Position numbers and translations under genes: made by a program | Assembly: GCA_021157665.1 (NCBI GenBank) | Contig: JAGGWE010000158.1 | Span: 1 to 8,159 of the forward strand | Direction: 5' to 3' | DNA: 8,159 bases | From: Sulfurimonas sp. | GTDB taxonomy: Bacteria > Campylobacterota > Campylobacteria > Campylobacterales > Sulfurimonadaceae | The notes under the pieces: generated by a model | What the model was told of the DNA's origin: nothing | Databases searched by the model: none | Seen by the model: the letters and a program-made list of their open reading frames with translations, nothing else | In this document: piece by piece, positions 1 to 5,404 of the stretch | Layout of the letters: each line of letters begins with the position of its first letter | Numbering within the stretch: the stretch's first letter is position 1

Positions 1-188
1 AAAGTTTTACCATACTTTTTATGCTCTTCCCACATGCCAGAAAGGGTAATGGCAGAGCCTTTAATATCTTTAACTTCACTCTCAAAATAAGTTCCACTTA
101 CCTTCTCACCAGTTTTTAAAACAGCGATAAAAAAGCCCTCATCTTCAAAAAGAATTTTATCAATTTGACCTATGAGAGTTTCATTCAA
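1..188 (-). CDS. recD2: RecD2-like ATP-dependent DNA helicase, N-terminal fragment (partial)
   Basis: Only the first 62 codons are in the window; the rest lies beyond position 1. The translation begins LNETLIGQIDKILFEDEGFF and ends with GMWEEHKKYGKT. The W-x-x-H-x-K-Y-G pattern at residues 53-60, after a short beta-rich stretch, is typical of the N-terminal OB-like domain of RecD2 SF1B 5'-3' DNA helicases, which lack RecBC partners. The start is a TTG at 188-186. It is chosen because AGGA sits about 6-7 nt upstream (194-197) and the only nearby ATG (minus strand, about 184) is out of frame and hits a stop after three more codons. The helicase motifs are not visible, so the assignment rests on this one domain. 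It lies downstream of the small toxin-like locus at 211-416 on the same strand. Confidence 0.72.
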   Translation of the reverse strand, partial: MNETLIGQIDKILFEDEGFFIAVLKTGEKVSGTYFESEVKDIKGSAITLSGMWEEHKKYGKT

Positions 189-218
189 GATTTTTCCTAT
201 TTTAATTGTTAAAAAATA

Positions 219-227
219 TGTTATAAT
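219..227 (+). promoter_or_regulatory. Extended -10 promoter of putative antitoxin RNA
   Basis: The plus strand reads TGTTATAAT: a consensus -10 hexamer (222-227) with the TG extension one base upstream. Campylobacterota sigma-70 promoters usually have no conserved -35 and rely on a T-rich upstream stretch and this -10, and 201-210 is T-rich. Initiation is expected near 234. No protein-coding gene follows on this strand for thousands of bases, so the promoter most plausibly makes a non-coding RNA antisense to the small hydrophobic ORF at 275-334. Confidence 0.65.
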
Positions 228-234
228 TTTATCA
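226..234 (-). promoter_or_regulatory. Possible extended -10 promoter for recD2
   Basis: On the minus strand the sequence reads TGATAAAAT, an extended -10 (TG-n-TAAAAT). It would start transcription near 219, leaving about 30 nt before the TTG start of the recD2-like gene. It lies back to back with the plus-strand TGTTATAAT at 219-227. In such AT-rich DNA chance matches are common, so this is tentative. Confidence 0.3.
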
Positions 235-244
235 GTTGGGACAA

Positions 245-267
245 TTAGAGAGCGACGAACTCTCTAA
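245..267. repeat. 8-bp inverted repeat with 7-nt loop (putative kissing hairpin)
   Basis: TTAGAGAG (245-252) and CTCTCTAA (260-267) form a perfect stem. The loop is CGACGAA in the plus-strand RNA and UUCGUCG in the minus-strand mRNA. UUCG fits the YUNR U-turn motif often found in loops that start antisense-target pairing. It is the most GC-rich stem of the locus. It lacks an immediate T-run on either strand, so a terminator role is unlikely. Confidence 0.7.
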
Positions 268-274
268 AAGCTTT

Positions 275-334
275 TTAATAGAGTCTTAATTCTAATAGAA
301 TCAAGATTATTACAATTACGATGATGGTTCGCAT
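275..334 (-). CDS. 19-residue hydrophobic peptide, putative type I toxin (Ibs/AapA-like)
   Basis: This ATG-to-TAA ORF encodes MRTIIVIVIILILLELRLY. Residues 4-14 are exclusively Ile, Val and Leu, flanked by one Arg at residue 2 and by Glu15 and Arg17, ending in Tyr. Size, the Ile/Val/Leu run and the aromatic C-terminus resemble E. coli Ibs peptides (18-19 residues, ending in AY), which insert in the inner membrane and depolarise it. The resemblance is compositional and recalled from memory, not an alignment. The start is supported by a strong Shine-Dalgarno, AAAGGA (347-342), 7 nt before ATG. That element can be masked by a CCTTT/AAAGG hairpin (343-355). The ORF lies between opposing promoters and inside a 5'-3' pairing mRNA, as in Hok and AapA1. 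Alternatives are a leader peptide for recD2 (86 nt downstream) or a chance ORF. Confidence 0.6.
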   Translation of the reverse strand: MRTIIVIVIILILLELRLY

Positions 335-342
335 TGCTAAAT

Positions 343-355
343 CCTTTATTAAAGG
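343..355 (-). promoter_or_regulatory. Hairpin sequestering the toxin Shine-Dalgarno
   Basis: In the minus-strand RNA CCTTT (355-351) pairs with AAAGG (347-343) across a 3-nt loop. AAAGG is the core of the Shine-Dalgarno of the peptide at 334-275. Masking the ribosome site in a small hairpin is a common device in type I toxin mRNAs; the stem is only 5 bp, so its effect is inferred. Confidence 0.5.
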
Positions 356-421
356 CTAACCCTGTCCCACCTTACTCCTCACAATATGAACTATCAAACA
401 TAATCGCCAACTGATAGTCCA

Positions 422-451
422 ATTTTAGTGAAATTTATAGAAGTTATTCAA
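422..451 (-). promoter_or_regulatory. Promoter of the putative toxin mRNA
   Basis: Minus strand: TTGAAT (451-446) as -35, an 18-nt spacer, and TAAAAT (427-422) as -10. Initiation 7 nt downstream falls at 415, exactly at the left arm of the 10-bp inverted repeat (416-407). A nearby TATAAA (439-434) is an alternative -10 without a matching -35. The promoter sits just after the glyQ terminator, so the small locus is transcriptionally separate from glyQ. Confidence 0.5.
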
Positions 452-476
452 AAATATGACACTATGCCATATTTTT
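450..476. terminator. glyQ: Bidirectional terminator after glyQ
   Basis: AAAAATATG (450-458) pairs with CATATTTTT (468-476). With a G-U and two further pairs the stem reaches about 12 bp around a 3-nt loop. Each direction ends in a T5 run. It lies 9 nt beyond the glyQ stop codon and would end the big minus-strand operon. On the plus strand it could end the antisense RNA. Confidence 0.75.
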
Positions 477-484
477 AAGTGAAT

Positions 485-1366
485 TTATACTTTTACTCTC
501 TCTAATCTATCTTTTTCTTGTGCTTTATATAACTCGGCACAACCTTTTGAAAGTTCACGGATTTTAAGCATATAATTTTGTCGTTCTGTTTGAGAGATAG
601 CTTTTCTTGCATCTAATACATTAAAAGTATTTGAAGCCATCATACATAAATCATATGCAGGTAGTGGAAGCCCTGCATCTAAAGTTTTTAAACACTCTTC
701 ACATTTTGCATTAAAATCTGTAAAAAGCATATCAGTATCTGCTACTTCAAAGTTGTATTTTGAAAACTGTATTTCACTCTCTTTATGAACATCTCTATAA
801 AAAGTTTTTCCATGTTCATTTTCACCCCAAACAATATCAAAAATATTATCAACACCTTGAAGGTACATCGCAAGTCTTTCAGTTCCATAAGTTATCTCAA
901 CTGCAACTGGGTTACACTCTATCCCTCCAACTTGCTGAAAGTAAGTAAACTGAGTAACTTCCATACCATTTAACCAAACTTCCCAACCAAGTCCCCATGC
1001 ACCAAGTGTTGGAGATTCCCAGTTATCTTCCACAAAACGAATATCATGTTGTGAAACATCCAGTCCAAGATACTCTAAAGATTTTAAGTAAAGTTCTTGA
1101 ATATTATCAGGAGATGGTTTTATGAGTGCTTGAAACTGATAGTAACTTCCCAAGCGATTTGGATTTTCCCCATATCTTCCATCAGTTGGACGGCGAGATG
1201 GTGCTACATAAGCTGTAGCCCATGGAGTAGAATCAAGTGAGCGAAGAAAAGTTGCAGGATGAAAAGTTCCTGCTCCAGATGGAATATCGTAAGGTTGAAC
1301 TATATTACACCCTTGTTTCATCCAAAATTCTTGTAGTTTTAGTAGCATTTCACTAAAAGTTATCAT
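485..1366 (-). CDS. glyQ: Glycine--tRNA ligase, alpha subunit
   Basis: This 293-residue protein is the catalytic alpha chain of the bacterial alpha2-beta2 glycyl-tRNA synthetase, which charges tRNA-Gly with glycine in the cytoplasm. Full-length family members are about 290-300 residues, so it looks complete. Visible hallmarks are QPYDIPSGAGTFHPATFLRS (24-43), the class II motif 2 region RRPTDGRYGENPNRLGSYYQ (58-77), the substrate-site stretch NWESPTLGAWGLGWEVW (115-131), and motif 3-like VEITYGTERLAMYLQGV (156-172). AAGG lies about 10 nt before the ATG. It is the last gene of the operon and probably also has its own promoter at 1424-1416. The partner beta subunit (glyS) is not in the window, so the two subunit genes are separated here, as I recall for Campylobacterota generally. 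Confidence 0.98.
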   Translation of the reverse strand: MITFSEMLLKLQEFWMKQGCNIVQPYDIPSGAGTFHPATFLRSLDSTPWATAYVAPSRRPTDGRYGENPNRLGSYYQFQALIKPSPDNIQELYLKSLEYLGLDVSQHDIRFVEDNWESPTLGAWGLGWEVWLNGMEVTQFTYFQQVGGIECNPVAVEITYGTERLAMYLQGVDNIFDIVWGENEHGKTFYRDVHKESEIQFSKYNFEVADTDMLFTDFNAKCEECLKTLDAGLPLPAYDLCMMASNTFNVLDARKAISQTERQNYMLKIRELSKGCAELYKAQEKDRLERVKV

Positions 1367-1415
1367 ATTTTATTTACCTTAATTTTATTTATATTTTTTA
1401 ATCTTTATGAAGTGT

Positions 1416-1424
1416 ATTATATCA
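1416..1424 (-). promoter_or_regulatory. glyQ: Internal promoter for glyQ
   Basis: The minus strand reads TGATATAAT, a perfect extended -10, placing a start near 1409 and a leader of about 43 nt before the glyQ ATG. The TAA stop of the DUF89 gene is embedded in the TATAAT hexamer. A dedicated promoter would let an essential synthetase be expressed independently of the upstream genes. Confidence 0.55.
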
Positions 1425-2274
1425 TTTTACAAACTATATCGCCTATCTCTTTATTTAAAGATAAAGCTACAACTTCACATTTAACTTTAAGCAAGAAACA
1501 TATTTTATCTCTATGAGATGGACTTAAACACTCATAATTTCCCATCCCTTTACTTATAACTAAATCAGCCTCATCAAACAAGTTCTTAGCATGTGGATTT
1601 GCTCTTGAATATGCAAATCCTGGGGTATTAACTCCACTATCTACCAAATCACATAATTTATCAAAGCCACAAGCAAGAGCCTCATCCATAGTAACATCAT
1701 TAATGATAGGATTTCCCCTAACAAAGTAAGAATACTCGGCATATGGATATAACTCTTTTAAAACTTCAACAAACATATAATCAAAAATATGTTCACCAAC
1801 ATTATCACCCAAGATTACAACTCTCTTGGCATGTGCGAGTTCACTTTTTAGTTTATCAAAATCGTTATGAGCAAAATCTGTATGAAAGATTTTTTCTAAC
1901 TCCTCTTCTAAGTCAAATTCAACTGCTGCAGCTAAATCTATAACATTCCCAGCTACTGCAATTTTTGTAGCAGTTAAAAGTTTATCTTGAGATGTGGAAA
2001 GTTTAGTTTTTAAAATAGGAACAAATGAAAGTGCTTTTTGAGTTGAGAGTTCTTTTACTTCATCATACAAATCTTTTTTATTTGCAATCTTAGCCATTTT
2101 TTCATAAACAAATGAAGCTATTTCTGGGGGAGTTTCTTCTCTTGAAAAATCTTTACTCATTAACTCAACAGTTGATGTAAGTTCCTCAGACAATTCAGCT
2201 GAAGCATTTATAGCATTAGCAACTTTTACACTTTGGTTAATTATACAAGAAACACAAACCTCATCAATCTTCAT
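1417..2274 (-). CDS. DUF89 / ARMT1-like metal-dependent phosphatase (damage-control family)
   Basis: The 285-residue protein carries the DUF89 signatures: CVSC (7-10), AGNVID (108-113), GDNVGE with Asp157, Asn158 and Glu161 (156-161), VRGNPIINDVT (185-195) and SKGMGNYECL (241-250). DUF89 proteins are Mn/Ni/Co-dependent phosphatases proposed to remove harmful phosphorylated side-products, such as sugar phosphates or damaged cofactor intermediates. Length and the N-terminal cysteine pair fit the prokaryotic subfamily I. The true substrate cannot be read from the sequence. The ATG follows the previous stop directly (TAGATG), so translation is probably coupled to the DUF3972 gene. In the C. jejuni order I recall, the DUF3972 gene is adjacent to glyQ, so this gene may be an insertion in a subset of the phylum. 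Confidence 0.88.
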   Translation of the reverse strand: MKIDEVCVSCIINQSVKVANAINASAELSEELTSTVELMSKDFSREETPPEIASFVYEKMAKIANKKDLYDEVKELSTQKALSFVPILKTKLSTSQDKLLTATKIAVAGNVIDLAAAVEFDLEEELEKIFHTDFAHNDFDKLKSELAHAKRVVILGDNVGEHIFDYMFVEVLKELYPYAEYSYFVRGNPIINDVTMDEALACGFDKLCDLVDSGVNTPGFAYSRANPHAKNLFDEADLVISKGMGNYECLSPSHRDKICFLLKVKCEVVALSLNKEIGDIVCKMI

Positions 2275-2748
2275 CTATTTTGTATGCTCATCAATCGCTT
2301 TGTTCCACATAAGCTTGTATTTTCTTCTCATAAACTCTACCTCTTGTTGAGATAGTTTTAGTTGCTCTTGAAGTGTATGAATTGTTTTTCTATCTTCATC
2401 ATAAAGTTCTTGAAGTGAGTTTAAAGCATCTTTTAAAAAATCATTTTCAACTCTAACCGCATCAAGTGTTTCATCTTTTGCATCAAGAACTTTTTCATGA
2501 AGATTTATGATAGTACCTATAGTTTTTTCTATAAATTCAGGTTGAACTACCAGTTCTTGAGTATTTTTCTCTGATAATTCTTGAAGTTTTTGAGGGATAA
2601 CAGTAGTTGTTGCTCCATAAGATGGATTTATCATACGAATACCATCTTGAACTAAAACTGTAAGTTTCTCATTTTTAACTAAATCATCAATAGACGACAT
2701 AGTTAAACCAGTTAATTCACAATAAGCTTCGTCACTCATCCATTCCAC
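2275..2748 (-). CDS. DUF3972 family coiled-coil protein
   Basis: This 157-residue protein of unknown function corresponds by position and design to C. jejuni Cj0703. Residues 1-45 (WMSDEAYCELTGLTMSSIDD, then LVKNEKL) resemble a MerR/excisionase-type helix-turn-helix that reads WMSxxAYxxLTG. Residues about 80-150 are a long, charged heptad-rich helix likely to form a coiled coil and dimerise. There is no signal peptide or membrane segment. The start is GTG at 2748, preceded by AAGGA with a 7-nt spacer; the first ATG, three codons later, would sit too far from that site. The gene lies between purE (29 nt gap) and the DUF89 gene (no gap). A DNA-binding role is only suggested by the N-terminal fold. 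Confidence 0.85.
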   Translation of the reverse strand: MEWMSDEAYCELTGLTMSSIDDLVKNEKLTVLVQDGIRMINPSYGATTTVIPQKLQELSEKNTQELVVQPEFIEKTIGTIINLHEKVLDAKDETLDAVRVENDFLKDALNSLQELYDEDRKTIHTLQEQLKLSQQEVEFMRRKYKLMWNKAIDEHTK

Positions 2749-2776
2749 AATATATTCCTTAAATTTATATTTTTAT

Positions 2777-2782
2777 ATTATA
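2777..2782 (-). promoter_or_regulatory. Possible internal -10 before the DUF3972 gene
   Basis: The minus strand reads TATAAT at 2782-2777 overlapping the purE TAA stop, with an expected start near 2770 and a leader of about 21 nt. It has no TG extension and lies in AT-only sequence, so the support is modest. Confidence 0.35.
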
Positions 2783-3278
2783 AGCTAATAATAGTCTCTA
2801 TCTCAGAAGAGTCCATCTCAACTTTTTTAGCCTTAGCAATTCTATCTTCTTTTAGCTTTACTGATAACTCTTCATTACCAAGTGCAAGTATTTGCATTGC
2901 AAGATATGCAGAGTTAATCGCACCAGCTTTACCTATAGCAACAGTAGCAACTGGCATTCCAGCTGGCATTTGAACAGTAGATAGTAAAGCATCAATTCCA
3001 GAAAGTGCAGAAGCTGACATTGGTACACCGATAATTGGCTTAACTGTTTTAGATGAAAGTACACCAGCTAAATGAGCAGCCATACCAGCAGCAGCAATAA
3101 AAACTTGAGCACCTTTAGCCTCAGCTTCAGCAATATATGTTGCAGTTCTTTCAGGTGAACGGTGGGCAGAAGAGATAATCATCTCATAATTAACTCCAAA
3201 AGCCTCAAATGTATCTGAACACGATTTCATAACCTCATAATCACTTTTAGAACCCATTACTATTGATACAAATTTCAT
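2778..3278 (-). CDS. purE: N5-carboxyaminoimidazole ribonucleotide mutase (PurE, class I)
   Basis: PurE converts N5-CAIR to CAIR in de novo purine synthesis, acting as a cytoplasmic octamer. The 166 residues match the usual bacterial length. Diagnostic motifs are MGSKSD (8-13), SSAHRSP (36-42) with the catalytic-position His39, AAAGMAAHLAGV (about 62-73) and GVPMSASALSGIDALLS (about 84-100), with the family-typical MPAGMPVATVAI segment after it. AGGA stands 6 nt before the ATG. No purK is visible nearby, although class I PurE normally depends on PurK for N5-CAIR. The C-terminal tail after about residue 145 is charged and less conserved. Confidence 0.97.
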   Translation of the reverse strand: MKFVSIVMGSKSDYEVMKSCSDTFEAFGVNYEMIISSAHRSPERTATYIAEAEAKGAQVFIAAAGMAAHLAGVLSSKTVKPIIGVPMSASALSGIDALLSTVQMPAGMPVATVAIGKAGAINSAYLAMQILALGNEELSVKLKEDRIAKAKKVEMDSSEIETIISL

Positions 3279-3304
3279 TTATTTTCCTATATTTTATTTT
3301 TAAA

Positions 3305-3310
3305 ATTATA
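3305..3310 (-). promoter_or_regulatory. purE: Possible internal promoter for purE
   Basis: The minus strand reads TGTATAAT, with the hexamer at 3310-3305 in the 41-nt gap after trhP. Initiation near 3298 would give a leader of about 20 nt containing the AGGA ribosome site. It is plausible but not decisive in AT-rich DNA. Confidence 0.4.
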
Positions 3311-3319
3311 CATTATTTT

Positions 3320-4612
3320 TTATTTTTTTGGCGCTGTTCCCATATCTTCATTCGCAGGTACTCTTAAAAAAGTATATGCTGGCATGTGGGTTGGTAGAGT
3401 TATTGGATTTGTATTTCCACTATGAACTGATTCTAAAACCTTTCCTTTTTGAGTAAGAAGTTGTTTTAATTTTAGATAAAATCTTCCATCTCTCTCATAA
3501 GTTGAACCGATTTCATTATCTACTATCTCTACTTTTGAGCCAAGAGGATAAACAACTTCTAATTCATCGTTTGGAAGAGTTTTATACTTACATAAAAAAT
3601 ATTTTCCATCTTCACCAACAACTCCACTAACCTGATGAGTTCCAAGTTGCATAGTAAAATCTAAACTCTGCGTATCATGTTTCTCAAACGGACGAGAAAC
3701 AAGATAAGCATCAGTGTATCCTCGATTTTGAAGAGATTGAAGTTCGTATTGATATTTTTCATCTTCAAACTTATCATCATAATAATCATCAATTGCCATT
3801 CTATAAGCTTTAGCCGTTGTAGCAGCATAGTAAGCTGTTTTAGTTCGCCCCTCTATTTTTACAGAATCAACTACACCACTATCTAAAATCTCTTTCATAT
3901 GTGAAGCAAGATTTAAATCTTTCGCATTCATTATGTAAGTTCCAACTCCAGCTTCTTCTTCAAGTCTAAAAAGAGTTCCAGTTTCTGGATTTGCTGCATA
4001 CATCTCATACTCAAATCTACAATCATTTGCACAAGATCCACGATTTGGAACTCTACCACTTTGAAGAGTTGAGATAAGACATCGTCCAGAGTATGCAAAA
4101 CACATTGAACCATGAACAAAAACTTCAAGTTCTAAATCTGGAAGCTCTTTTTTTATGGCAACTAAATCTTTTAAAGATATTTCTCTAGCTGTAATAATAC
4201 GAGTTGCTCCCATCTCATGATAAATCTGAGCATCTAAAACATTCATAACATTTGCCTGAGTTGATAGATGTAATGGCATGTGGGGAGCTAAGTCATGACA
4301 AAGTTTTAAAACACCAGGAGTTGCTACAATAAAAGCATCTGGTTTTAACTCAGCCATCGCTAAAATATGTTTTTTTAGTAAGTTTAACTGAGAATTAAAT
4401 GGAAAACCATTTATAGTTGCATAAACTTTTTTACCTCGCTCATGTGCATATTCTACACCTTCACCAAACTCTTCCATCGAAAATTCTTTTCCAGAACGAA
4501 TACGAAGAGAAAAGTGAGAAACACCAGCATAAACAGCATCCGCACCAAAATCAAAAGCAATTTTTAGTTTTTCTAAAGTTCCTGCAGGAGAAAGCAACTC
4601 AACTTTTTTCAT
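3320..4612 (-). CDS. trhP: U32 peptidase-like tRNA hydroxylation protein (TrhP/YegQ family)
   Basis: This 430-residue protein begins ELLSPAGTLEKLKIAFDFGA and carries the U32 signature EVFVHGSMCFAYSGRC (163-178), followed by CANDC (194-198) and SVKIEGRTKTAYYA (250-263). Cys171, Cys178, Cys194 and Cys198 match the four cysteines that hold an Fe-S cluster in characterised U32 proteins such as UbiU/UbiV. The closest match I recall is E. coli YegQ (TrhP), which helps form 5-hydroxyuridine at position 34 of certain tRNAs, with prephenate as a required metabolite. Residues about 320-400 form a beta-rich C-terminal domain. Despite the family name it is probably not a protease. The gene overlaps cheZ by one base (TAATG), indicating coupled translation. 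It corresponds to Cj0701. Confidence 0.88.
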   Translation of the reverse strand: MKKVELLSPAGTLEKLKIAFDFGADAVYAGVSHFSLRIRSGKEFSMEEFGEGVEYAHERGKKVYATINGFPFNSQLNLLKKHILAMAELKPDAFIVATPGVLKLCHDLAPHMPLHLSTQANVMNVLDAQIYHEMGATRIITAREISLKDLVAIKKELPDLELEVFVHGSMCFAYSGRCLISTLQSGRVPNRGSCANDCRFEYEMYAANPETGTLFRLEEEAGVGTYIMNAKDLNLASHMKEILDSGVVDSVKIEGRTKTAYYAATTAKAYRMAIDDYYDDKFEDEKYQYELQSLQNRGYTDAYLVSRPFEKHDTQSLDFTMQLGTHQVSGVVGEDGKYFLCKYKTLPNDELEVVYPLGSKVEIVDNEIGSTYERDGRFYLKLKQLLTQKGKVLESVHSGNTNPITLPTHMPAYTFLRVPANEDMGTAPKK

Positions 4613-5322
4613 TAGTTTCCAAACTGAGCTAAAAGTGCTTCAATATCATCAGTAGATGCTACATCATTATGAGTATCACCAGCAATATGTGTAGCAGAGG
4701 AAACTCTTTTATCATCATCTATTTTACCCTCAAAAAGAGTGTTCATATATTTAGATAATGCTCTCATAACATTAATAACTCTTTCAATTTTTTGACGATG
4801 AATATCTTGATACTGCATTATATCCATAACACTCATAATAGAATCACCACTATTTTGTAAAATCTCAACAGTTTCATTTGTTTGAGTCAGTGCATCTTCA
4901 TTTTTTTCTAGTTGAGTTTTAAAAGCTTCAACTTCAGGAAATTTTGTACTTAGAGTTGTAAAGAGTTCTATATTTGAAGTAAGCACTTCAATAACAGCAG
5001 ATAAATTCTCCTCTTTCTCCATCAAATCATTACTAATCACTTCGATAATATCAAAGATTTCAGTAGCTTTCTCTTCACTCTCTTTTGTAACATCATCAAG
5101 CTGATGAACCATTTTATTTTCATCAGTAGCAGGAAGTGGCCATTGATGTGCTGTGTCATCATTATATCCAATAGGAAGCATATCATCTACTTCTTCAACT
5201 TCATCATCATTAGCAACTTCTAGCTCATTTTCCACTTCAGAAATTTCTTCACCAGCTACATCTTCTAATTCGTCAATATCATCAGCCCCTGCCATCAAAG
5301 CATCTAATTCTTCTTGAGTCAT
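4612..5322 (-). CDS. cheZ: CheZ-type chemotaxis phosphatase
   Basis: CheZ removes phosphate from CheY-P and so ends the chemotaxis signal at the flagellar switch. The 236-residue protein has an acidic, probably disordered N-terminus (about 12-50), long helices forming a hairpin (about 75-200), and the catalytic-type motif DIHRQ (173-177) in the context MQYQDIHRQKIERV. It matches the D-x-x-x-Q element of E. coli CheZ (Asp143, Gln147). The C-terminus, DDIEALLAQFGN, resembles the E. coli CheY-P-binding tail. The N-terminus, MTQEELDALMAG, also looks like the CheY-binding peptide at the start of FliM. GGAG lies 8 nt before the ATG. It is the first gene of the operon and corresponds to Cj0700/HP0170-type remote CheZ proteins. 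Confidence 0.88.
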   Translation of the reverse strand: MTQEELDALMAGADDIDELEDVAGEEISEVENELEVANDDEVEEVDDMLPIGYNDDTAHQWPLPATDENKMVHQLDDVTKESEEKATEIFDIIEVISNDLMEKEENLSAVIEVLTSNIELFTTLSTKFPEVEAFKTQLEKNEDALTQTNETVEILQNSGDSIMSVMDIMQYQDIHRQKIERVINVMRALSKYMNTLFEGKIDDDKRVSSATHIAGDTHNDVASTDDIEALLAQFGN

Positions 5323-5404
5323 ACAAACTTCTCCATCACTAAAATTAGCTTAATTTATTTATTATCACTATAATAGCATAAATATATAAAATAGTGAGAA
5401 AATA
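5323..5404. promoter_or_regulatory. Divergent promoter region, cheZ operon and hisJ
   Basis: This 82-bp AT-rich gap separates divergent genes. On the plus strand TATAAT (5369-5374) would start hisJ transcription near 5381. On the minus strand TATTAT (5375-5370), or the overlapping TATAGT (5372-5367), could drive the cheZ operon from about 5363. The two -10 elements overlap, so the two directions may compete for polymerase. Confidence 0.5.

Larger units (their letters stand above)
211..416 (-). other. Predicted toxin mRNA with 5'-3' long-distance pairing
   Basis: From the promoter at 451-422 the RNA should start near 415-416, giving a 5' end of UAUCAGUUGG (416-407). This is an exact 10-nt complement of CCAACUGAUA near the 3' end (239-230). 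A second pair, TGGGACA (369-363) with TGTCCCA (243-237), extends the closure; the two helices share three bases, so they compete or stack at a junction. A T6 run (216-211, minus-strand sense) marks a plausible 3' end, though the preceding hairpin is weak and AT-only. Long 5'-3' pairing that keeps the full-length mRNA untranslatable until 3' trimming is established for hok and aapA mRNAs; its role here is inferred. Confidence 0.45.
230..416. repeat. Inverted repeat bracketing the putative toxin-antitoxin locus
   Basis: TATCAGTTGG (230-239) and CCAACTGATA (407-416) are exact complements, with an inner pair TGGGACA (237-243) and TGTCCCA (363-369). A third, competing pair is ACTATCA (390-396) with TGATAGT (412-418). 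The predicted starts of both opposing RNAs fall within the outer arms, so the sense and antisense transcripts would begin with nearly the same sequence. Confidence 0.75.
234..476 (+). ncRNA. Putative antisense (antitoxin) RNA of a type I toxin-antitoxin locus
   Basis: The predicted start is 7 nt after the -10 at 222-227. The RNA would open with AGTTGGGACA and then fold a hairpin with an 8-bp perfect stem (245-252 with 260-267) and a 7-nt loop, CGACGAA. It is fully complementary to the hydrophobic ORF at 275-334, its Shine-Dalgarno and its leader. The 3' end is uncertain: the first convincing intrinsic terminator in this direction is the bidirectional hairpin with a T-run ending at 476, but the active RNA may be shorter, as Sib (about 140 nt) and IsoA (about 80 nt) are. 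I considered 6S RNA because the ends can pair, but a local hairpin so near the 5' end does not fit the 6S rod. Confidence 0.5.

Noticed and set aside
322..339. tRNA-like T-arm (GGTTCG flanked by short complementary bases)
   Set aside because: No acceptor stem, anticodon arm or D-arm can be built around it and the T-arm stem is weak.
321..359. Plus-strand 12-codon ORF MMVRIAKSFIKG opposite the toxin candidate
   Set aside because: There is no Shine-Dalgarno upstream and it lies within a predicted antisense RNA. It is most likely a by-product of the complementary strand.
231..415. 6S RNA: a promoter followed by about 185 nt whose two ends pair
   Set aside because: 6S RNA is a long rod with a central bubble. 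Here a strong local hairpin sits directly at the 5' end, and the structure is better explained by symmetric sense and antisense transcripts.
230..416. Miniature mobile element with 10-bp terminal inverted repeats
   Set aside because: No target-site duplication is visible outside the arms, and the arms coincide with the predicted transcript starts, so RNA pairing explains them better.
3677..3886. Plus-strand reading frame of 69 codons inside trhP
   Set aside because: It is antisense to strongly conserved trhP codons, has biased low-complexity composition and no ribosome site or promoter.
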